NCBI RefSeq assembly: GCF_011634775.1
Contig: NZ_JAALXT010000002.1
Location: forward strand, 868,001 to 932,000
DNA from: Thalassoroseus pseudoceratinae
GTDB taxonomy: Bacteria; Planctomycetota; Planctomycetia; Planctomycetales; Planctomycetaceae
Direction: 5' to 3'
Length of the DNA: 64,000 bases
In this document: positions 9,140 to 17,744 of the stretch, in pieces
How the letters are laid out: each line of letters begins with the position of its first letter
Position numbering within the stretch: the stretch's first letter is position 1
The notes under the pieces: generated by a model
What the model saw: only the letters and a program-made list of their open reading frames with translations
What the model was told of the DNA's origin: nothing
Databases searched by the model: none
Translations under genes and position numbers: made by a program

Positions 9140-10030
9140 ATGTCGACAACTCCTAGAATGCGGGCTCGGTTGGCGTTGGATGGGCTATCTGTGGGAGATG
9201 CGTTTGGCCAACAGTTCTTTTACCCCGGAACGCTGGAAACCGCCACACGCGACAATCTTCCACCATCGCCCTGGAATTATACGGACGACACCGAAATGGC
9301 GATTTCGGTGGTGCAGACGCTTGAGCAGCATGGAGAGATTGATCAGGACTCACTGGCCGAGCGTTTTGCGAGTCGATATGCGGTGAATCCGTATCGGTCC
9401 TACGGTGCCGGAGCCCAACAACTTCTTCGCCGAATCAACGATGGTGTCTCGTGGCAGCATGAGAGTCGCGCCATGTTCGGCGGGTCGGGGTCCTATGGAA
9501 ACGGTGCCGCGATGCGGGTTGCTCCGCTTGGGGCTTGGTTTGCCGACGATGTCGACGCCACCGTTCGACAAGCCCGATTGTCCGCGGAAGTCACGCATAC
9601 TCACGCGGAAGGTATCGCCGGTGCGATTGCAGTGGCTCTCGCTGCTGGTTGGACAACACGCCGGTCTATGGACAGTCGAAAACCAAGCGGAAGCGAATTG
9701 CTGCCTTGGATTCTCTCGCAACTCGAGCCATCGGAGGTGCGGACACGACTGGAATGGGCCAGTTTCTACGCATTGGACACATGGCCATTCACAGTGGCAT
9801 CGCAAGTTGGATGTGGCGAGCAAATCAGTGCTCAGGACACCGTTCCGTTTTGCCTTTGGATGGCAGCGGCCTTCATCGACGACTATTCCGAAGCGATGTG
9901 GATAACTGCACGAATCGGCGGAGACATTGATACCAATTGCGCGATCATCGGCGGAATCGTCGCGATGAACACTGGCCGTGAAGGCATCCCGGCGGAGTGG
10001 ATGTCCGCACGGGAAAGTCTTCGCTGGTGA
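9140..10030 (+). CDS. ADP-ribosylglycohydrolase family protein
   Basis: A 296-residue cytosolic protein of the DraG/ARH fold, which removes ADP-ribose from proteins or related conjugates using a binuclear metal site. All hallmark metal-ligand motifs are visible: DDTEM (49-53), GNGAAMR (120-126), a THTHAEG segment, and the late GGDIDTN. The longest open frame begins 63 bases upstream at 9077; I chose 9140 because family members start shortly before the GLSVGDAFG-like segment. No partner ADP-ribosyltransferase is visible nearby. It is convergent with the DUF1501 gene at 10034, with three bases between stops, so no separate terminator fits in between. Confidence 0.88.
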   Translation: MSTTPRMRARLALDGLSVGDAFGQQFFYPGTLETATRDNLPPSPWNYTDDTEMAISVVQTLEQHGEIDQDSLAERFASRYAVNPYRSYGAGAQQLLRRINDGVSWQHESRAMFGGSGSYGNGAAMRVAPLGAWFADDVDATVRQARLSAEVTHTHAEGIAGAIAVALAAGWTTRRSMDSRKPSGSELLPWILSQLEPSEVRTRLEWASFYALDTWPFTVASQVGCGEQISAQDTVPFCLWMAAAFIDDYSEAMWITARIGGDIDTNCAIIGGIVAMNTGREGIPAEWMSARESLRW

Positions 10031-10033
10031 GTG

Positions 10034-11458
10034 TTAACCCATGAGTTCCGGAATCGGGTGCCCATGGTCAACGATGGGCGTGGGGCGGCCGTTCAAGTCC
10101 TTGATAAAGATTTTGGACGAATCGATTCCCAAATGGTGATAGATCGTTGATAGAAAATCACCAGGCGTGCAGATGCGTTCGATGGAATCTTCGCCGCGTT
10201 TGTCCGTCGCTCCGATGTAACGACCGGTTTCGATTCCGCCACCAGCCCAGATGTTGGAAAATGCTCGCGGCCAGTGATCGCGACCTGGCTGCCGCGTTCC
10301 CGCCGGAGCACTGGCGTTGCCCGCACCGGTGCTCGGCTGGTAGCTAATTTTTGGTGTGCGACCAAATTCCCCGGTCACCACTACCAACACTCGATCATCC
10401 AATCCGCGTTCGTAGATGTCTTCGATCAACGCGGACACGGCTTGGTCATACGCTTGTGCCCGAAAACGAAGTGCGTCGAAGACATGGTGATTGACGGCGT
10501 GGTCATCCCAATTGTTCACACGACCGCACAACGGCCCGCGGAGACTCGTTGTCAAAATGTCGACACCCGCTTCCACCAACCGTCGCGCGAGAAGCAGTTG
10601 CTGTCCCCACGAGTTTCGGCCGTAGCGGTCGCGGGTGCGGTCATCTTCCAAAGAAAGATCGAACGCCTGCTTCGCCTTGGGATTCGTCAGCAAGGTCATC
10701 GCTTGCATTTCGAATTCATCGAGAGCCTGTAGTTCACCAACTTGGTCGAAGGAGCGTTCCAGCGTATCCAAGTTTTCCCGCAACGAAGATCGTCGACTCA
10801 GATGACGAACTTCCGACGCATCTGACAAGCCGATGTTCGGCACGACAAAGTTTGGTTTGCTCGGGTCGCCGGTGACGGAAAACGGCGAGTAAGTATCCCC
10901 CAAATATGCCGGTCCGTTGTATGTCGTTGGTGGGTTGACACCCACGTACCGAGGCAATGGGTTTTCCCGTGAACCCTCTTTCGACCGCAAGTAGTTTGCA
11001 ATCGACATCCAGTCGGGATACTTCGGTTTTGGTTTGTCACGGCGGTCGGAATCGCCGGAGAGCATTTGCATCGAACCGGCTGGATGCCCGCCGGCTCCTT
11101 GTCGCATTGACCGCAAAACCGTGAACTTGTCAGCGATTTTCGCCTGCATTGGCAGGAGTTCGGTGAATTGCATCCCCGGCACTGCCGTTGGGATGGTCCC
11201 GAACGGGCCGCGGTATTCCGACTCAGCGTTGGGTTTGGGGTCGTAGGTGTCGATGTGTGAGCATCCGCCCGGCTTCCACACCATGATGACGGCGTTCCGT
11301 TTGCGATCGCTTGCTGCGGCGGTTTCCGCCCGCAATCGCAAAACACCCGGTAAGCTCAAGCTGGCGAACCCCGCCAAGCCCATTTTCAGAAATCCACGTC
11401 GACTTTGCGGTCCCGGACAGTAAGGCGATTGGGACGCGTGAAACGGATGGCTGCTCAT
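10034..11458 (-). CDS. DUF1501 Tat-exported protein (last gene of a three-gene unit)
   Basis: A 474-residue DUF1501 protein. The ATG overlaps the stop of the PPC-domain gene (ATGA). The leader has SRRGFLK (19-25) and a hydrophobic run ending LRLRAET. The first family motif is WKPGGCSHIDTYDPKP (D70, D73), with Cys in place of the usual Pro-Ser. The late motif EFGRTPKIS is separated from GRDHWP by an insertion of about 20 residues rich in Gly/Ala/Thr that the other copies lack. It is expressed last in the unit PSD1 - PPC protein - DUF1501 (16030 to 10034). Confidence 0.9.
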   Translation of the reverse strand: MSSHPFHASQSPYCPGPQSRRGFLKMGLAGFASLSLPGVLRLRAETAAASDRKRNAVIMVWKPGGCSHIDTYDPKPNAESEYRGPFGTIPTAVPGMQFTELLPMQAKIADKFTVLRSMRQGAGGHPAGSMQMLSGDSDRRDKPKPKYPDWMSIANYLRSKEGSRENPLPRYVGVNPPTTYNGPAYLGDTYSPFSVTGDPSKPNFVVPNIGLSDASEVRHLSRRSSLRENLDTLERSFDQVGELQALDEFEMQAMTLLTNPKAKQAFDLSLEDDRTRDRYGRNSWGQQLLLARRLVEAGVDILTTSLRGPLCGRVNNWDDHAVNHHVFDALRFRAQAYDQAVSALIEDIYERGLDDRVLVVVTGEFGRTPKISYQPSTGAGNASAPAGTRQPGRDHWPRAFSNIWAGGGIETGRYIGATDKRGEDSIERICTPGDFLSTIYHHLGIDSSKIFIKDLNGRPTPIVDHGHPIPELMG

Positions 11459-13743
11459 TTTTTCTCCGCCGGTTGGACGCGAATGTTGATTGGGCGCGAG
11501 ACAACAATATCAACGATGTCTTTGGGTTTGGCATTGTTCGTCGCCAATTGCAATTGTTTTTGTGCCAACTTGACGGCTTGTTCCGCCGATTTCTGACGTG
11601 ACACCGCAGCCGCAGCGGATTTCGTCAATTCGGGCTTTTGTTCTTCGGTGGCCGTTTTCGCTGCTTCGGCAAGTTGGCTCGCTTCCATGGCGGCTGTCTT
11701 CGCTTTTTCCTCAGCTAATTTCAGAGCGATTTTCGCTGAGTCGACCGCCGCCAGATTGTCACGGTATTTTGCCACCGCACTTCCACAAAAAGCGATTGTG
11801 TAATCACCCGGTGGGGTTTTCAGCTTCGCCAAGTCGAGCACCGCTTCGGACTCATCAGCGTCGAGTGCAACGTCGAAGGCAGGATTCCGATCAAACCCTG
11901 CACCAAACGTTTTCACTTTCAGTTTGGTGCCCGAAAAATCGCAGCGACGAATCTGCTTGAGTGGAATGGTGAGCTTCTCACCTGCAGTGGCGATGAGCGG
12001 CTCATTACTCACCGGTGTGACGGTGATCGGTGCTTGCTCGGAATCGCTGACGGATACGGGAACGTCAGCGACTAGGCGGGGGCTGGGGATTTCAGACCAA
12101 GCATTCTTCACAGGCCAAGCCATCGATGCCAGCTGCACGGGGCGACGGATGGTCTCGCCGTTGATGAGACTTTCACCAATAAACGATGCTCGCGACAAAC
12201 CACGAGGAGCGTTTTCCTCCGCCGTGACAAGCATCATTCCTCGCGTTTGGCCGGCAGGAATTTTGAGCCCCGTTGCGGTCACGCCTTCGGGAAGATTGTC
12301 CATCTTGAGTTCAATGTCACCCTTGAAACCATCGCGTCGGATTGCAACGACCTCAATCGGCATGGTGGCACCACCTCGCAGAGCGATTGGCTTTGACAAT
12401 GCATTGCGGTCGCCGTTGCGGAGATTCATATGCAACGCCCAACCCGCCAACGCAAAATCGGGGGCCGCTTTGCGAATGATGAGTCGATACACATTGCGAG
12501 AGTCAGTTCGCGTGCCACCGAACAGGTCGGAAAGTTGCAGCCGATGCACGCCATCCTGCTTGATTTCCAGCTTGCCAAGAATGTCCGTCGAGCCGGCATT
12601 GTAGGGAGGGCCGTCGTATGAGTACCCGTTGCTTGAGACTTTGACGGGGCTGGCGATATCCGTCAGTTCTACAACATCCGTGAGTGATTCTTCGCCATTT
12701 GCTTCCCCGACATGTTGCACGATGATGGACGGGTCCGTTGGACGTCCCAAACGTTCCGAGGCGACTTCCACCCACCAAACTTCACCTTTCTTCGCGGTGA
12801 ACTCGAAGGTGTCGACATCGGCCGCGGGAAAGAAACGACCGGAAATATCACATGGCAACGTAATAGCCTGTGCGTTCTCGTGATTGTTATTCGGTTCGGC
12901 TTCCGTCATGGACGCAACGGCTGTCAGACCCACTGGCGGCCAGGAGCAGGAACTAACTGATCGCGTTGAGGGCAGTCTGGCAATCACTTCGTCCTCGGAG
13001 GCTTCTTGCAAGACCAAGCGATAGAAGTAAAAGCGGCCACCGTTGAACGTCAGGTCGTGAACTTTGATCACGTACTGGGCGGTCTCTGGTGCCGTGAAGT
13101 TCAAAGCACCACCACGTCGTTCGACGACCAAGTCGTTTCCGTTTGCATCAGCGACGATGATCACGGGATTCAACTTGGAATCAATTCCCTTGGCGGCGCA
13201 GTCGACAACCATGCGTTGGCCTTGCTGCAAAGCCACGGTGTAGAAATCAACCGCTCTGGCGGACATGACTGCGTTACAGGTTGAGTTAATTTCCAAGGGC
13301 ATCGCGGTTTCGAGCGATGTATTGGGTTTCGTTTTGATTGTCTCGGGCAGCGTTCCGACATTGAAGACCCGTGATGACGAAACACCGAGCCGCGTCATCA
13401 CGCGCGCTTCATGAATTCCTGGCGGGCAATCGGACGCAATTGTGACGGTAAATTGATTCGCAATCGGTTGGCCGTCCGCATCCCGTTTGGGCTCGGCTGT
13501 GATGCCGGGATGTGAGAAGGTCAACACATCTGCGTCATCGATGTGATCACCGCTGATGCGGACATCCACGCTGGTGCCGACTTGCCCACCCATCGGCACC
13601 GTGTTCAGAAGCCGGGGGGCGGGTAAACAAACCGCCTGCGCCCAAACTGCCGATGATTCGGCCAAACCGATCAAACACCCCAGTGCAAGGATGCTGATTC
13701 GATACATGTTCTGGTCGAAGGTCTTGCGAGATATCTTCATCAT
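11455..13743 (-). CDS. Secreted PPC-domain (bacterial pre-peptidase C-terminal type) protein with C-terminal coiled coil
   Basis: A 762-residue exported protein. Tandem ATGs at 13743 and 13740 follow a GGGG stretch; the signal peptide ends after AVWAQA. The first part (about 40-115) is an IPT/Ig-like domain (TVPMGGQVGTSVDVRISG). Two PPC-like beta-sandwiches follow, recognisable by TEAEPNNNHENAQAITLPCDISGRF and a preceding copy with MVVDCAAKGIDSKLNP. Several further beta-rich segments come next. The last 110 residues are an Ala/Lys/Glu-rich helix, probably coiled coil, then a short strand ending RPINIRVQPAEKK. PPC domains usually serve as binding or folding modules of secreted enzymes, but no catalytic domain is visible. 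It sits between PSD1 (49 bases upstream) and DUF1501 (ATGA overlap downstream), so it is probably a structural partner of that pair. Confidence 0.78.
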   Translation of the reverse strand: MMKISRKTFDQNMYRISILALGCLIGLAESSAVWAQAVCLPAPRLLNTVPMGGQVGTSVDVRISGDHIDDADVLTFSHPGITAEPKRDADGQPIANQFTVTIASDCPPGIHEARVMTRLGVSSSRVFNVGTLPETIKTKPNTSLETAMPLEINSTCNAVMSARAVDFYTVALQQGQRMVVDCAAKGIDSKLNPVIIVADANGNDLVVERRGGALNFTAPETAQYVIKVHDLTFNGGRFYFYRLVLQEASEDEVIARLPSTRSVSSCSWPPVGLTAVASMTEAEPNNNHENAQAITLPCDISGRFFPAADVDTFEFTAKKGEVWWVEVASERLGRPTDPSIIVQHVGEANGEESLTDVVELTDIASPVKVSSNGYSYDGPPYNAGSTDILGKLEIKQDGVHRLQLSDLFGGTRTDSRNVYRLIIRKAAPDFALAGWALHMNLRNGDRNALSKPIALRGGATMPIEVVAIRRDGFKGDIELKMDNLPEGVTATGLKIPAGQTRGMMLVTAEENAPRGLSRASFIGESLINGETIRRPVQLASMAWPVKNAWSEIPSPRLVADVPVSVSDSEQAPITVTPVSNEPLIATAGEKLTIPLKQIRRCDFSGTKLKVKTFGAGFDRNPAFDVALDADESEAVLDLAKLKTPPGDYTIAFCGSAVAKYRDNLAAVDSAKIALKLAEEKAKTAAMEASQLAEAAKTATEEQKPELTKSAAAAVSRQKSAEQAVKLAQKQLQLATNNAKPKDIVDIVVSRPINIRVQPAEKK

Positions 13744-13792
13744 TTCCCCGGAGATCTCGGAACAGTGCCGATGCGAAGACGAATGCAGTGGC

Positions 13793-16030
13793 TTAGTGGT
13801 TGAACAGGAATTCCTTGGTATTCATCAACGCCCAAATCAAGTCTTGCAAGTTCTGACGGAACGCTGCATTTTCGTTGAGCGGTTGGCCTTTGGCATCGAT
13901 CAACGGTTCGCGAAGGTATGCGGTCGCCGTTTCAAGTTCATCCGTGCGTGGCTGTCGTGAGAATGCCGACTGATACAACTGACGAACGATTTCTTCGTCC
14001 GTCAATTCGGATTTGGCTAACTCGGCAGCTCGTCCACTGGAAGTTGTGAGTTTCGACTTGATCTCGGAAGAATTGATCAAGTGCAGACTTTGAGCCAAGC
14101 TCGACGACTGCACTCGCTCGCACTCGCAGACACTCAGATTCTCTGGGCGACCGAACACGTCTAAGAATTTCGAGGCTTTATTGTAGCTGTTATCAGGCAG
14201 TGCGACGGCTCGTGTGCCGGGGGGTAAATTCGCAAAGGATGTGGTGGCACCGGTGAGATCGTTGATCGAATCCAACAGCACCTCGGCTTCCAAACGTCGT
14301 GGGTAGAATCGTGAATAGTTTTGACGATCAACCAAGTTGAATTCGTTTGGTGAGGCGCTGAGTTGGTACGCGTTCGATTGGGTGATTACCCGTACGAGTT
14401 CTTTCAGGTCGAAGCCACTTTCGACGAAGTGCTTTTCAAGAGCGGCGAGCAATTCGGGATTGGTTGGCGGGTTGGTGTCACGGATGTCGTCTTCAGGCTC
14501 AATGAGGCCGCGAGTGAAGAAGTGCTTCCAATACCGGTTGACTAATGCCTTGGCGAAGAAGGGATTTTCTGGTTGGCTCATCCAGTTGGCGAGTCGAAGT
14601 CGCGGGTCTTCATCAGGCGGGATTGTTCCGACGTCATCCCCCAAAGCCACGGGGGGAAGCATCTCGCCGGTCTTGACGTTCTTCGCGGTCGCTTTGCCGC
14701 GTTTGTGAAAGATAAGGTCTTCGCCACGAATGGCCGTCGGTTTGCGACCGACTTGGCTGAAGAACGCTTGCAAACTGTAGTAATCGTCTTGGCTCCACCG
14801 TTCAAACGGGTGGTGATGACACTGTGCACATTGAAGCCGTACACCAAGAAACAACTGCGAGACATCTTCAAGCTGCTGCTTCGGGTCTTTGACTCGTTTG
14901 TACCAGGCAACCGGTGGATTGGCGATCACGGTGCCCGTGGCAGCCAAGAGTTCCCGGACGATCTGATCATATGGGGCATTTGCAAGGAGACTGTCCCGAA
15001 TCCAGGCGTGGAACGCGAAGTTCGATGTGATATCGCTGGCGTCATCCCGACGATTCTTCAGCAACGCCGTCCATTTATTCGCAAAGTAATCCGCATACCC
15101 GGGGCTTTTGAGGAGTCGATCGACGACTTGATCACGTTTGTTCGCGTCCTCGCTTGCCAAGAACGATTCGGTTTCCTCGGCAGTTGGGAGACGCCCTGCG
15201 ATGTCCAATGAAACGCGTCGCAAGAAGGTGGCATCGTCGCAAACCGATGACGGGGGAATCCCGATTTCCTTCAAATTCGCGAAGACGAATTCGTCGACGA
15301 AGTTCTTGACAGGTGGAAAACTCTCATCGGGAACAGGAGCGCCTAACGGCACCGCAGCGGTGAAGACAGCCACTTGGCCTTGGTATCGCACCATGATCGC
15401 CACTTTGCCGGGCAAGTCGTGTACCTGCACAAGACCGGTTTCCGAGACGTCTGCCAACGCATCGGAATTCGATTCAAACAGGGCCCAATCAGTGACATCG
15501 CGGGTACTGCCATCGGAGTACTTCGCGAATGCCTTTAACTGCACATTCTGACCACGTTCGATAACACCACGTTCCGGCTCGACAGAAACCGATTCCAATA
15601 CGGCTTCCTCGGATTTCCCGAACGGCATTCCTTGTTCGATCCAACTAATCAAACGGTCGTAGCCGGGGGAGTTCGTTTGCAATCGAACACCACCACCATG
15701 CGGCATGCGGCCGGTGGCTTTCTGTAGAATCAAACTCTGTGCGGGGTCTGCGGGAAAAATTCGCCGTCCGCGGGCTTCGCGGACGAGGCTGTCGTAATCT
15801 TCAGCCGGCTCAAATCCCAGCAGCGATAACTGAAACCCATTCTGACCGCCACCGGCTTTCGCGTGACAAACCCCCGTGTTGCAGCCCGCTTTGGTGAAGA
15901 TGGGCATGACATCATTGACGAAACTCACCGCAGTGTCGTCTGCGCGAGTTATCGGTACGCACGCCGAAATCCAGACGCATGCAGACAGCAGCGAGAAGAA
16001 TCGAGGAGTTGCCAACCATTCGTAACTCAT
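13793..16030 (-). CDS. PSD1-type secreted protein with Big2-like domain, DUF1549, DUF1553
   Basis: A 745-residue exported protein; the ATG at 16030 is preferred to the TTG at 16042. After the signal peptide (cut after PITRADD or just before) comes a heme-type segment CNTGVCH (50-56), with four rather than two residues between the cysteines, followed by the family pattern AGGGQNGFQLSLLGFEP. Residues about 145-235 form a bacterial Ig-like (Big2) domain (VSVEPERGVIERGQNVQLKAF, YSDGSTRDVT). DUF1549 carries a normal CAQCH within LQCAQCHHHPFERW. DUF1553 has NPFFAKALVNRYWKHFFTRGLIEPEDD and ends EFLFNH. The domain order and the Big2 module set it apart from the other PSD1 proteins here. It is the first gene of a three-gene unit. 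Confidence 0.88.
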   Translation of the reverse strand: MSYEWLATPRFFSLLSACVWISACVPITRADDTAVSFVNDVMPIFTKAGCNTGVCHAKAGGGQNGFQLSLLGFEPAEDYDSLVREARGRRIFPADPAQSLILQKATGRMPHGGGVRLQTNSPGYDRLISWIEQGMPFGKSEEAVLESVSVEPERGVIERGQNVQLKAFAKYSDGSTRDVTDWALFESNSDALADVSETGLVQVHDLPGKVAIMVRYQGQVAVFTAAVPLGAPVPDESFPPVKNFVDEFVFANLKEIGIPPSSVCDDATFLRRVSLDIAGRLPTAEETESFLASEDANKRDQVVDRLLKSPGYADYFANKWTALLKNRRDDASDITSNFAFHAWIRDSLLANAPYDQIVRELLAATGTVIANPPVAWYKRVKDPKQQLEDVSQLFLGVRLQCAQCHHHPFERWSQDDYYSLQAFFSQVGRKPTAIRGEDLIFHKRGKATAKNVKTGEMLPPVALGDDVGTIPPDEDPRLRLANWMSQPENPFFAKALVNRYWKHFFTRGLIEPEDDIRDTNPPTNPELLAALEKHFVESGFDLKELVRVITQSNAYQLSASPNEFNLVDRQNYSRFYPRRLEAEVLLDSINDLTGATTSFANLPPGTRAVALPDNSYNKASKFLDVFGRPENLSVCECERVQSSSLAQSLHLINSSEIKSKLTTSSGRAAELAKSELTDEEIVRQLYQSAFSRQPRTDELETATAYLREPLIDAKGQPLNENAAFRQNLQDLIWALMNTKEFLFNH

Positions 16031-16044
16031 GATTGGGCCCAATC
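16031..16044. repeat. 14-base perfect palindrome upstream of a PSD1 gene
   Basis: GATTGGGCCCAATC directly abuts the chosen start codon (16028-16030). A second imperfect dyad (GATCC-CGAG-GGATC type) lies at about 16054-16069. A repressor or mRNA leader structure would fit, but no binding protein can be named. The rest of the 16045-16264 spacer shows nothing I can identify. Confidence 0.45.
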
Positions 16045-16264
16045 GAAGTTTTCGATCCTCGAGGGATCGGTGGAAGGATATTAGGCGGGCACTTTGATAT
16101 TCGTTGTGGTCACTTCCGAGAATCTATCAACCAGCAGATACGGAATTTCCCCGTTTCGCATTACGCCGAATCTCTCAAAAGTGTATTCACCGTAACAAAT
16201 CAAAGGCTGTGGATGCAAGTGGCTGTTCAAAAAATATCTATGGCCTAGTGCATGGGGGCGTTCG

Positions 16265-17737
16265 TCACGCCAGGATTTCGTGAATCACATCACCCTCGAC
16301 GTTCGTGAGCCGACGCTCGATTCCGTTGTACTGGAAGGTGAGTTTTTCGTGATCGAGACCGAGCAGGTGGAGAATGGTCGCGTTGAAATCGTACAGGGGA
16401 CGCGGATTTTCAATGGCCTTGCGACCGAGATCGTCTGTGCGTCCGTGACGAACACCGGGGCGGACGCCGGCGCCCGTGAGCCAGCATGTGAAGCCGTCGG
16501 GATTGTGATCGCGGCCTTTCGCTCCTTTCTGGAACATCGGCATGCGACCGAATTCAGTGCACCACACGACGAGCGTGTCTTCTAGCAATCCCCGTTGGCG
16601 GAGGTCGCGAATCAGACCGGCAGCCGGTTGATCGAGCACGGCCGCGTGGACATCGTACTGCTCCTTGAGTTTACTGTGACCGTCCCAGTTCAATCGGCCA
16701 CCACTGGCATAAGCCCCATTGAAAAGTTGCACGAACCGCACGCCTTTTTCGATCAAACGTCGCGCAAGAATGCAGTTGCGGGCAAAGGCAGCTTTGGTTT
16801 CGTTTTCGGTATCGTCCGCTCCGTAAAGTTTCAAAATGTGAGCCGGTTCGGACGACAGATCCGTCACCTCCGGCACGCTAAGTTGCATGCGAGCGGCTAA
16901 TTCATAGCTGGCAATTCGGGCGGAAAGTTTGCTGTCCGAGGCATTTTCTTCCAGGTGTCGACGATTGAGTCGATCGAGAATGGCCCGTGTTGCTTTGTCG
17001 GCTTGGGGGGATACGCCGTTCGGTTTGAGATGGCGGATCGGTTCTTTCGAGGACATCGTTGTGCCCTGAAATGCCGCCGGGAGAAAACCGGGGCCCCAAT
17101 TATTGGAACCGTTTTGTGGGACGCCACGCGGATCGGGGATCGCCACATAGGCAGGGAGATTCTGGTTTTCACTGCCCAGGGCGTAAGTCACCCACGATCC
17201 GAGACTCGGGAAGCCATCCAACACGAAACCCGTGGAAAGGAAATTTTCCGCCGGTCCGTGCGTGTTGCTTTTGCTGGTGAGCGAATGCACAAAAGCAATA
17301 TCATCGGTGAGTTCCGCAAGATGCGGGATCATGTCCGAAACCATCATCCCGGTTTCGCCACGCGGTCGGAATCGGTACTGCGGTCGTGCCAAGTTTCCCG
17401 CCGGACCTTGAAACGTCACCGCTGGTCCATCGGCGAGTGGCTTGCCGTCTTGCTTGATCAGTTCCGGTTTGTAGTCCCACGTTTCCAGTTGGCTGACGGC
17501 TCCCGCACAGAAAATCACAATGACGTTCTTCGCCTTCGGAGCAAAATGAGCAGGTCGGGAATCGTAGGGGTGATCGGGATTGATCTGCAACGAATCCGAG
17601 GCCAACAAACCATCACGCCCTAGCAAATTCGCGAGCGCAATCGAACCCAATCCCGTGGCGGCGTTTCCCAGGAAACCACGGCGATCAAGGAACGCTCGGC
17701 CAGAAATTGGATTGGTGGGCATATTGGATTGGGACAC
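16265..17737 (-). CDS. DUF1501 Tat-exported protein with altered first acidic motif
   Basis: A DUF1501 protein of 490 residues. I chose the GTG at 17737 because GAGG (17743-17746) stands five bases ahead and itself overlaps the PSD1 stop codon; an ATG at 17722 is the alternative (485 residues). The Tat motif is DRRGFLG (18-24). The usual GGPSxxDxFDxKP segment reads [14 protein letters not shown]: the glycine-glycine-proline is gone and the first aspartate is a glutamate (E85), while D88 is kept. The late motifs [25 protein letters not shown] and [12 protein letters not shown] are normal. It is coupled to the PSD1 upstream and probably to the beta-propeller gene before that. Confidence 0.9.
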   Translation of the reverse strand: MSQSNMPTNPISGRAFLDRRGFLGNAATGLGSIALANLLGRDGLLASDSLQINPDHPYDSRPAHFAPKAKNVIVIFCAGAVSQLETWDYKPELIKQDGKPLADGPAVTFQGPAGNLARPQYRFRPRGETGMMVSDMIPHLAELTDDIAFVHSLTSKSNTHGPAENFLSTGFVLDGFPSLGSWVTYALGSENQNLPAYVAIPDPRGVPQNGSNNWGPGFLPAAFQGTTMSSKEPIRHLKPNGVSPQADKATRAILDRLNRRHLEENASDSKLSARIASYELAARMQLSVPEVTDLSSEPAHILKLYGADDTENETKAAFARNCILARRLIEKGVRFVQLFNGAYASGGRLNWDGHSKLKEQYDVHAAVLDQPAAGLIRDLRQRGLLEDTLVVWCTEFGRMPMFQKGAKGRDHNPDGFTCWLTGAGVRPGVRHGRTDDLGRKAIENPRPLYDFNATILHLLGLDHEKLTFQYNGIERRLTNVEGDVIHEILA

Positions 17738-17744
17738 GAAAACC

